Of a DNA stretch of 23,937 nucleotides, positions 10,826 to 17,608 are shown in pieces (position 1 is the first letter of the stretch; every line of letters starts with the position of its first letter). The position numbers and the translations under genes were made by a program. The notes beneath the pieces were generated by a model, which had not been told where the DNA came from, made no database searches, and worked only from the letters and a program-made list of their open reading frames with translations. Location: the NCBI GenBank assembly GCA_016704465.1, contig JADJAD010000002.1, forward strand, positions 1-23,937, read 5' to 3'. The stretch comes from Gemmatimonadota bacterium. GTDB taxonomy: Bacteria > Gemmatimonadota > Gemmatimonadetes > Gemmatimonadales > Gemmatimonadaceae.

Positions 10826-11296
10826 ATGTCATCGATCCATCGGGCGTTGCGTGGCGACGTCCTCGTGTATCGGCACGGTCCCACCGAGCGGATGATCGAT
10901 CCCGACCTGCTCGCGCTACACGGGCGCAGCGGTCGCACCCTGCTCAAGGCCGGACCGATGCGCGTCGTCATCACCGCACTGGCCGCCGGCGGTGACCTGC
11001 CCGCGCATGGCACGAGCGGACCGCGCACCATCCAGGTGCTCGAGGGCGAGGTCATCTGCGTCATCCGGGACACCGAGTACCGACTCGGCGCTGGCGACGT
11101 CATGGCGCTGGGACCCGGCATCCGGCACGCGGCCAGCTCGCCCAAGGGCGCCATCCTCCTGCTGACGCTCGTACATCCGGGGCGTCGGCGTCGTCGCCCA
11201 TCGCGCGCGTCGATGCGGCGTGCCCCGCGACTCGAGGCGGAGGATACAGGTGATGCCACCGCGGGTGCTGCGACCGTGGGCGACGGCAAGGCGTAG
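10826..11296 (+). CDS. Cupin-domain protein
   Basis: This is a 156-residue protein with one small beta-barrel cupin domain in residues 35-110. Visible elements are GGDLPAHGTSGPRTIQVLEG (cupin motif 1, keeping only one His of the usual HxH and lacking the usual Glu) and RLGAGDVMALGPGIRHAAS (motif 2, ending in the conserved His). With only two of the usual metal ligands, it may be a sensor or binding protein rather than an enzyme. The last 40 residues are Arg- and Ala-rich with no recognisable domain, and they could be a read-through after an unseen frameshift near 11185. The start is set by a good ribosome binding site. It lies 204 bp behind the acyl-CoA dehydrogenase and 108 bp before the hydrolase, all on the plus strand. 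Its function is not known to me. Confidence 0.75.
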   Translation: MSSIHRALRGDVLVYRHGPTERMIDPDLLALHGRSGRTLLKAGPMRVVITALAAGGDLPAHGTSGPRTIQVLEGEVICVIRDTEYRLGAGDVMALGPGIRHAASSPKGAILLLTLVHPGRRRRRPSRASMRRAPRLEAEDTGDATAGAATVGDGKA

Positions 11297-11404
11297 AGGC
11301 GACGCGATGCGGTGCAGACTGCGGGCGGGGGTCGGCGCGCGAGCGAACGCTGCCTGCGACGACGCGAACCATGCCGTGGCCGATGTCCTGGTGGATAGCC
11401 ACGC

Positions 11405-12358
11405 ATGAGTCGTGGACGTCGGTGGCTCATCGTGATCATCGGAGTCGCCGTGGTCAAGGGCGCTGCCGTCGTGTGGCTCCTGCGCGACCCCGTCCCGCAC
11501 TTCCGGGCACGGCATGGTACGCTGGTCGAGACGCGTCGAACCGCTCACCGGCTCGGCGTCGTTTTGCCAACGAGCGGGTGGTATTGCGCAGTTCGAGCGG
11601 GTTGCGCGGTGAACTCCTCCTGCGGCGACCGATCGACCCGGCGGCGCCAGCCGGTACCCTGCCCGCTCCCCAGGGTCCCATCCGGCGGCCGGTGTTCCTG
11701 ATTTTGGGCGGCTACGAAACCGGTGAGCGCGCGGCCACGCTCATCGACGATACCGAGGGCAACATCGTCGTGGCCATGGCCTATCCGTACGACGGTGACG
11801 TGCGGGTGAAGGGGCTGGCGGTGGTCCCCGCGGTTCCGCGCATCCGCCAGGCGCTGCTCGACACGCCGGCGGCGGTCTTCCCCGGCCATCGACTACCTGC
11901 TGACGCGTCCCGATGTGGACCCGGCGCGCGTCGAGCTGGTGGGGCGAGCTTCGGCGCCCTTCGCCACCGTCGCCGGCGCGCTCGACCCGCGGGTGACGCG
12001 GGTCTGGTCGGTGCACGGTGCCGGCGAGCCGTACACGCTCATGTCGCACAACCTGCGCAAGAGTGTGCCGTGGCGGCCGGCCCGCGCGCTGGTGGCGGGG
12101 CTGGCCAACATCCTCGCCGCAGGGCCGCGCCTCGCCCCGGAGCGGTGGGCGCCGCTCGTCGCGCCGCGCGATTTCATCATGATCAACGCCACCGAGGACG
12201 AGCGACTGCCGCGCGAGGCGATCATGACGCTGTTCGACAGCGCGCGCGACCCCAAGGAACTCATCTGGCTCCCCGGCCTGCACGTGCAGTCCAACCGCAC
12301 CGAGATCCTGCAGGGGCTGGTGCGCACCGTCTTGCAACGTGCGGCGCGCCCGTCGTAG
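11405..12358 (+). CDS. Membrane-anchored alpha/beta hydrolase, frameshifted
   Basis: This is a predicted serine hydrolase of about 317 residues. The N-terminus RWLIVIIGVAVVKGAAVVWL is an uncleaved anchor or signal helix (residues 6-25). The core begins with VVLRSSSGLRGELLLRRPID, then VFLILGGYETGERAATLIDD (the oxyanion region). Next are AMAYPYDGDVRVKGLAVVP and, after a frame change near 11885, IDYLLTRPDVDPARVELVG. The nucleophile elbow near 11943-11960 reads GASFGAPFATVAGALDPRV after one base is removed, so the Ser is the presumed nucleophile. Later NATEDERLPREA supplies the acid and LIWLPGLHVQSNRTEIL the His, giving a plausible Ser-Asp-His triad. Frames change near 11560, 11885 and 11945. The ATG at 11405 overlaps a TGA stop of an upstream open frame (ATGA). 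The substrate cannot be inferred. Confidence 0.7.
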
Positions 12359-12767
12359 GCGCCCCGGCGACCAGTTGTCGCGCCACATACGATACGCGAC
12401 GCGCGTCTGCCTATCGCAGCCGAACTCCGACGAGCGCGACGACAACGCCGCCGCCGGAGCGTGCTTCCAGTCGCAACCCGATCAGGGCGGCTGTTGGGCT
12501 GCACACGGCGATGCATGAGCAACTGCGAAGACTGCGCAACCGGCGAATGCGCGACGCGCATACGACGGGTCTGCTGGCGCTTGCGAGGCCGCTCGCGGTG
12601 AGGCGCGTCGGACCGGGCTCCCCCGGTCCGTGTGGAATCTGCCTGCGAGCGCAGGAACGCACACTTCGAGACGCGCCCGGCATCGGACAGCACGACGTGC
12701 ATGGTCGGGGCAATCAGTCCGCCCTCCGCCGCAACGCCCGTGCTATCCACCTGCCATCAGCGCTTCA
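12359..12767. other. Non-coding gap of 409 bp
   Basis: This lies between the convergent hydrolase and DUF4332 genes. Open frames exist on both strands, but none has a ribosome binding site or a recognisable domain, and their composition is that of GC-rich shadow frames. The only structure I see is the hairpin at 12609-12630. Confidence 0.5.
12609..12630. terminator. Perfect 9-bp hairpin, possible bidirectional terminator
   Basis: CGGACCGGG and CCCGGTCCG pair perfectly around a 4-base loop (CTCC). No T tract follows on either strand, so intrinsic termination is uncertain. It lies between convergent genes, about 250 bp after the hydrolase stop and 140 bp after the DUF4332 stop. Confidence 0.35.
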
Positions 12768-13217
12768 TTAGTGCATGAACACCGGCGTCATCGCCGGCCG
12801 AGCTTCGGCCTGCGGCTCCGGCTTCATCTCCATCCGTCGCGCGCGCTCAACCCACTTGGACACCGTCTTGAGCGGCGGCACCACCCGGGTGAGGTGCTTT
12901 TCGTCGTTCACGCGATCGAGCAGGTGCACGACGTTCTCCGGCTTGCGCTCACCGAGTTCGCGGACCGTCTCGATGCCCGACGCCTCGAGCAACTGGCTGA
13001 ACTCCGACCCGATCCCGTTGACGCGCATCAGGTCTGCCTGATGCATCCACGTGGTGAGCTGGCCAGCCGAAATCCCGGTCCGCATCTCCATCATGCGGCG
13101 CCCTTCGTCCGACGCGCACCTGGACAGCAGGTCGTCCGACGTGCGAATCCCCGCAGTCGCCAGGCGCTCGGCGAAGTGCGGTCCGATCCCTTCGATCTGT
13201 TCGATTTTGTAGGTCAT
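12768..13217 (-). CDS. DUF4332-type helix-hairpin-helix protein
   Basis: This is an intact 149-residue soluble protein. Two helix-hairpin-helix repeats are visible: KIEQIEGIGPHFAERLATAG (residues 4-23) and LMRVNGIGSEFSQLLEASG (about residues 61-80). Each has the GIG turn followed by a helix and the continuation GI(R/E)T...L. This pattern is that of DUF4332 proteins, whose HhH units suggest non-specific DNA binding. The C-terminal part is a charged helix (VSKWVERARRMEMKPEPQAE), possibly coiled. The start is fixed by AAGGAGG 7 bases upstream of ATG 13217. The frame also stays open upstream to about 13424, where residues such as SKLFAQLPELAALTKHIAP look protein-like, so a longer N-terminus or a small upstream gene cannot be excluded. 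It faces the hydrolase gene and is preceded by the hairpin-rich region. Confidence 0.85.
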   Translation of the reverse strand: MTYKIEQIEGIGPHFAERLATAGIRTSDDLLSRCASDEGRRMMEMRTGISAGQLTTWMHQADLMRVNGIGSEFSQLLEASGIETVRELGERKPENVVHLLDRVNDEKHLTRVVPPLKTVSKWVERARRMEMKPEPQAEARPAMTPVFMH

Positions 13218-13224
13218 GGTCAAT

Positions 13225-13231
13225 CCTCCTT
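13225..13231 (-). promoter_or_regulatory. Ribosome binding site of the DUF4332 gene
   Basis: AAGGAGG on the minus strand, 7 bases upstream of the ATG at 13217. It is a near-perfect anti-Shine-Dalgarno match and decides the start against several in-frame upstream options. Confidence 0.8.
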
Positions 13232-13407
13232 GAGCGGCCGGCGCGATGTGCTTCGTCAGCGCGGCCAGTTCGGGTAGTTGGGCGAAGAGTTTCGACGCTA
13301 GCCCCCCGGCGCTCCCCTTCATCGCCGAGCTGCTTGCACGCCCCGGCGGTGAAATCCTTGATTCCGTTCGAATAGCCCTCCGCCAATCACAATCGAGCGG
13401 TCGTTTT

Positions 13408-13491
13408 CCGTATGCACGTAACATAACACATTCGGCATCGTTATTGAACCCGTAACCGTAAGTCTTTCAATAACTTACGATGCGCATACGG
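13408..13491. repeat. Nested inverted repeats in AT-rich patch
   Basis: Outer arms CCGTATGC (13408-13415) and GCATACGG (13484-13491) are perfect complements. Inside, GTTATTGAA (13440-13448) pairs with TTCAATAAC (13466-13474). An alternative dyad, CGTAAGT (13457-13463) with ACTTACG (13473-13479), overlaps the inner arm, so two mutually exclusive folds are possible. The arms differ in length by 15 bases. Confidence 0.6.
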
Positions 13492-13522
13492 CCGCAGGTC
13501 ACGCGCCGAACGCCCTGCGGCC
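13490..13522. repeat. Perfect 9-bp inverted repeat
   Basis: GGCCGCAGG (13490-13498) and CCTGCGGCC (13514-13522) are exact complements with a 15-base loop. The left arm shares two bases with the outer arm of the preceding repeat, so the structures adjoin. Confidence 0.6.
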
Positions 13523-13594
13523 TGGGTCGATTCTGGGGTAGGGCGACGGTCGAAAGACCCGCCCTGACGCCTTGGCGGGCCAACGATGCCGCGA

Positions 13595-13617
13595 TGGTGT
13601 GCACGCGCTTCACACCA
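13595..13617. repeat. 7-bp inverted repeat
   Basis: TGGTGTG (13595-13601) and CACACCA (13611-13617) are exact complements around a 9-base spacer. It lies in the same intergenic region as the larger hairpins. Confidence 0.45.
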
Positions 13618-13881
13618 CATTCGCTCGCAGTGCCGACGTTCAGTTTTCGGCGAATGTTCGGTTTTGACATACCTGCAGTTACCGCTAATTCCGGCGCCCG
13701 AAGGCGGTTGCGGAGACGTCGCCGCTGGACGACCAATGGTTTTCCGCGCGCCTTTCATTGTCGCCGTGATCCCGGCCGAGTCGGTGGTCGAAGGGTCGCC
13801 GTTCGTGGGAGCTGGGTGGTCGAGGTCGTCGCACGGGCGACGCTGACGCAACATTGCCCGGTGGGGCTAAGGTTGTGCAGC

Positions 13882-16632
13882 ATGGCAAACCCGCGACTGC
13901 TCGCACTCCGGCGCCGCCGCCGCACTCATCGTCCCTTCGCCGCGTATCAGGGCGCAGACCAGCGACCTCATGGCAGCGTGTGACGCGCCCGAGGGAGCCC
14001 TGACCGTGCACACCGCGCGACTTGGACTGCCGACCGACGCGCGTGCCATCTGGATCGATGCCGGCACCATTCGCTGGCCCGGGGGGGTTCGTGGCGGGCG
14101 CTACGCGCTGTACGTCAGCGACAGTGCGCAGCTGACGGTTCGCGTCGGGGAGCGTGCAGGGGGCCGACCGTGGGATCCGTTTGCAGCTGAGCACCGATTC
14201 CCTGCCCCGCGCCGTGCGGGAGCGGTTCCAGCACGTCGGTGCCGGCGTGACCCTGCGAACCACGGCCGGCAACACCGCCCTCGCGGCCTCCCTGCGCCAG
14301 CAGATGATCCTCGTGCACGAGGACAGCACCGGGCGCGTGATCTCGGCCACCTACACGCAACTAGCCGGCGCACTGGACGCGCGCTACGCCGCCGCCGAGT
14401 CCGTCGCCGGCCTCGGCGTGCGCCTCTCGGCCACCGGCGCCGCCTTTCGCCTGTGGGCGCCGACTGCGCAGCGTGTCTCGTTGTGCCTCTACCCCTCGCA
14501 AACCGCTCCGACCTCGCGCGTGGTCCCCATGCGGCGCGACGCGCGCACCGGCACCTGGTCCAGTCGCGCGGCGGGATCACTCGCGGGGCACTATTACCGC
14601 TACGTCGTCACCGTCGTGGTGCCGGCGGTCGGCGTGGTGATGAATCGAGTGACCGATCCCTACTCCGTCGGCTTGTCGGCCAACTCCGGAACGCAGCGCC
14701 GTCCTGGACCTGTCGTCGGCGCCGGTGACTCCGATGGGATGGCGCACGCACGCCACGCCGTCGCGCGTGCGCGCGCCCACCGACCTCACGATCTACGAGC
14801 TGCACGTCCGCGACTTCTCGATCGGCGACAGCACGGTCCCTGCAGCCCATCGCGGCAGGTATCTCGCGTTTACCGACTCCGCCAGCAACGGGATGCGTCA
14901 CCTGCAGATGCTGGCCGATGCTGGTGTGACGGATGTGCACCTGCTCCCGGTCTTCGACATCGCGACGATCCCTGAGGTCGGCTGCATCACGCCCGTGGTC
15001 CGCGGCGCTCCCGATAGCGAGGCACAGCAGGGAATCGTATCGGCCGTGGCCGCGCGTGACTGCTTCAACTGGGGGTACGACCCCCTTCACTATACCGTCC
15101 CCGAGGGGAGCTACGCTTCTGACGCGATGGACGCGACCGTGCGCGTCCGCGAGTTCCGCGACATGGTGCAGGCGCTGCACGCCACCGGCCTTCGTGTGGG
15201 GATGGACGTGGTCTACAATCACACCAGCGCCGCCGGCCAGGCGGCGACCTCGGTGCTCGACCGAATCGTCCCGGGTTACTACCAGCGGCTCGACGCCAAC
15301 GGCGCGGTCGAGACATCCACCTGCTGCTCGAACACCGCGACCGAACATCGCATGATGGCCAAGCTGATGGTCGAGTCGGTGGTCGCGTGGGCCACGCACT
15401 ACCGCATCGACTCGTTCCGCTTCGACCTGATGGGACACCAGCCGCGCGCCGTCATGGAGCGCTTGCAGGTGGCGGTCAATCGTGCGGCTGGCCGCCACAT
15501 CCACCTGATCGGCGAGGGGTGGAACTTCGGTGAGGTCGCCGACGGCCGTCGCTTCGTGCAGGCCTCCCAGCTGTCGCTCAACGGGAGCGGCATTGCCACG
15601 TTCAGCGACCGGGCGCGCGACGCGGTGCGCGGTGGGGGAGCCGGCGACAATGGCGCCGACCAGGTCACGCGCCAGGGGTTCATCAACGGGCTCGGGTATG
15701 CGCCTAACGCAATGGCCCCTGCGACTGGCGATGCGGCACTGCGCGATGCCGCCGACATGGTGCGCGTGGGGTTGGCCGGTTCGCTTCGCTCCTTTCGCAT
15801 GGAAACCGCCGACGGCTCGACGCAGCCACTCGAGCGCCTCTCGTATGGCGGCGGCCAGCCGGCGGGCTTCGTGACGCAGCCGAGCGAGGTCGTGAACTAC
15901 GTGGAGAACCACGACAACCAGACGCTGTTCGATCTCAACGTCTTCAAGCTCCCCACGACGACGACGCGTGCCGATCGCGCACGTGTCTCGGTGCTCGGCG
16001 CCGCGGTGGTCGCCTTCAGCCAGGGAATCGCCTACTTCCACGCCGGACAGGAGCTGCTGCGCAGCAAGAGCATGGACCGCAACAGCTACGACTCTGGCGA
16101 CTGGTTCAACCCGCTCGACTTCACCTACACCGACAACGGTTTCGCGCGCGGCCTCCCGCCTCGTCGGGACAACGAGGCGAGCTGGCCGTTCATGCGGCCG
16201 CTGCTGGCCGACCCGGCCATAGCGCCGACCGCGACCGACATTCGTTTCGCGCGCGACGCGTTCCTCGACCTGCTGCGCATCCGTGCCAGCACGCCGCTCT
16301 TCCGCCTGCGCACCGCCGCCGAGGTCGAGCGTCGCCTTCGCTTCCACAACACCGGCCCGTCGCAGGTGGCCTCGGTGATCGTGGGCGAACTCGACGGCAC
16401 CGGCATGCCCAGCGCCGGTTTCACCAGCGTGCTGTACGCCATCAACGTGGACACCGTGGAGCGGCGCGTCGACCTGCCGGAGCTTGCCGGGCGCCGCTAC
16501 CGCCTGCACCCCGTGCATCGCGCGCCGGGCGCCGCCGATGCGCAAGCGGCGGGCGCGACGTGGGAGGCGGACGCGGGACGGCTGACCGTGCCGGCGCGCA
16601 CGGCGGTGGCGTGGGTGATCGACGCCCGGTAG
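13882..16632 (+). CDS. pulA: Exported pullulanase-type alpha-1,6-glucosidase (GH13)
   Basis: This enzyme debranches pullulan, starch and glycogen at alpha-1,6 bonds. The start is ATG 13882 (MANPRLLAL). After a shift near 13905, the frame continues with GAAAALIVPSPRIRAQ, a signal peptide. The N-terminal pullulanase domain reads RAIWIDAGTIRWPG. The CBM48-like domain reads LGVRLSATGAAFRLWAPTAQ. The GH13 barrel begins at DLTIYELHVRDFSIGD (from about 14782). Family hallmarks are CFNWGYDPLHYTVPEGSY and VGMDVVYNHTSAAG. The nucleophile Asp is in IDSFRFDLMGH (codon 15424-15426) and the acid/base Glu in IGEGWNFGE (15514-15516). NYVENHDNQTLFD holds the third carboxylate (15913-15915). The C-terminal beta domain ends at VAWVIDAR. 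Total length is about 916 residues, normal for bacterial PulA. Breaks lie near 13905, in the G run 14158-14162, and at 14690-14720. The barrel itself is intact from 14725 on. Confidence 0.92.
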
Positions 16633-16642
16633 GCCACCCCCT

Positions 16643-16656
16643 GCACGGATCCGTGC
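16643..16656. repeat. Perfect 14-bp palindrome downstream of pulA
   Basis: GCACGGATCCGTGC is its own reverse complement and starts 10 bases after the pullulanase stop. As RNA it could only form a short stem with no proper loop, and no T tract follows, so a protein-binding dyad is as likely as a terminator. Confidence 0.45.
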
Positions 16657-16740
16657 GCTGCCGTGTGCGGCGTCCTGCCCCTTGCGCATCCGGCCCGGCT
16701 TCGGCTTTGTAGAGGACCCCTCATTCCCCGAGGCCCCTTC

Positions 16741-17420
16741 ATGTCGTCGCGTCGCGAGTTCCTGGAACGCAGCAGTGCCGGCGCCGCGTTGTTCGGCGTC
16801 GTTGGTTTCCCGCTGGACATCTTCACCTCCACCCCATCCCCTTCTTCCGCCAGCAGCAATGCCGCCGAGGAGTGGGACATCAGCTGGCCCTCCCGCATCA
16901 CCGGCAAGCACAAGGCGCTGTTCGACGTCGCCGAGGTGGAGAGCGGCTACGGCGTCTGGCGCACGGCGGCGTGGGCCGCCCAGTACCGCGATGTCATGAA
17001 GGTGCCGGTGGCGCAACTCTCCCCCGTCCTCGTCCTGCGCCACAACGCCATCGCACTCGCCATGCAGCAGTCCTTCTGGGACAAGTACGGGGTGGCGAAG
17101 GCCTACGGCGTGACGCACCCGCTCACGATGCAGCCGACCGACCGCAACCCGTCGTTGCTGGACGAGAAGGATGGCATCCCCGCGCCATGGGACCAGCTCG
17201 GCCTGCACAAGCAGCTCGCACGTGGCGTGGTGGTGCTGGCCTGCAACCTCGCGCTGCAGGACATCGTGGAAACGGTCAAGAAGCAGGACGGCCTGAGTGA
17301 CGAGGCCGCACGAACGGTGACGGTCGGCGGGCTGATTCCCGGCGTGATCCTGCAACCGTCGGGGTCTTCGCCGCGGTGCGCGCACAGGAAGCCGGGTGCG
17401 CGTACGTGCGCGCGTCGTAG
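16741..17420 (+). CDS. Tat-exported protein of unknown function (DsrE-like fold possible), one frameshift
   Basis: The start at ATG 16741 gives MSSRREFLERSSAGAALFGV, a textbook twin-arginine signal (SRREFL), so the protein is exported folded, perhaps with a cofactor. The mature part (about 195 residues) reads ITGKHKALFDVAEVESGYGV, SPVLVLRHNAIALAMQQSFW, QLGLHKQLARGVVVLACNLA and GGLIPGVILQPSG. The alternation of strands with GVVVLACNLAL and a late conserved Gly-Val segment is reminiscent of DsrE/DsrF-like sulfur-relay proteins, and the Cys of LACNL could be functional; this is tentative. As read, the frame runs on to 17490. Adding one G to the run at 17359-17362 restores the natural ending VFAAVRAQEAGCAYVRAS and a TAG at 17418-17420. 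It lies 108 bp behind pulA on the same strand. Confidence 0.7.
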
Positions 17421-17433
17421 CGCAGGCCTGACC

Positions 17434-17491
17434 GACGCTTCGAGCGACGCTTCGAGCGACGCTTCGAGCGACGCCTCGGGCGACGCTTAGC
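17434..17491. repeat. 12-bp tandem repeat, about 4.8 copies
   Basis: Three exact copies of GACGCTTCGAGC (17434-17469) are followed by one copy with two changes (17470-17481) and a partial copy lacking two bases (17482-17491). It begins 13 bases after the corrected stop of the Tat protein. Read without the frameshift correction, it would encode a repeated Asp-Ala-Ser-Ser tail. Confidence 0.85.
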
Positions 17492-17518
17492 GACGCTCAC
17501 GCCGTAACCGCGCGCGGG

Positions 17519-17545
17519 CGGGCCGGCGGACGATGCGCCGGCCCG
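17519..17545. terminator. Strong 10-bp GC hairpin, likely transcription terminator
   Basis: CGGGCCGGCG (17519-17528) and CGCCGGCCCG (17536-17545) pair perfectly around a 7-base loop. It lies between the Tat protein gene and the permease gene. No U tract follows, which is common for hairpins in very GC-rich genomes. Confidence 0.5.
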
Positions 17546-17608
17546 TCGGCCTCCCTAGCTGGCGAATCCTCAGCGAATCCTCGAGCAACGAAACCGTAGG
17601 GCTGCCCC

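Larger units (their letters stand above)
13218..13881. other. Intergenic region of 664 bp with AT-rich patches and clustered hairpins
   Basis: This lies between the divergent DUF4332 and pullulanase genes. No reading frame here gives a recognisable protein. Positions 13401-13490 are strikingly AT-richer than the rest of the window, and a second AT-rich stretch lies at 13627-13690. At least four inverted repeats are packed into 13408-13617 and are listed separately. The promoters of both flanking genes must lie here. A weak candidate for the minus strand is TTCAAT, 17 bases, TATGTT at about 13420-13450. The structure could be a regulatory RNA, protein operators or the remnant of a small mobile element. 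Confidence 0.55.

Noticed and set aside
11220..11408. Small gene overlapping the hydrolase start by ATGA
   Set aside because: The overlap looks operon-like, but the frame lies mostly inside the cupin gene, is Arg-rich and shows no ribosome binding site or domain.
13300..13400. tRNA gene suggested by GTTCGAAT-like bases near 13369
   Set aside because: No acceptor stem or anticodon arm can be drawn around it.
13408..13522. Insertion-sequence terminal repeats or CRISPR repeat
   Set aside because: There is no transposase, no target duplication and no regularly spaced direct repeat. The arms are unequal and adjoin other hairpins.
14608..17385. A 925-codon open frame antisense to pulA and the Tat gene
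   Set aside because: It is Arg/His/Val-rich without any domain and mirrors the codon bias of the real plus-strand genes. The plus strand carries all GH13 catalytic motifs, so this is a shadow frame of high GC content.
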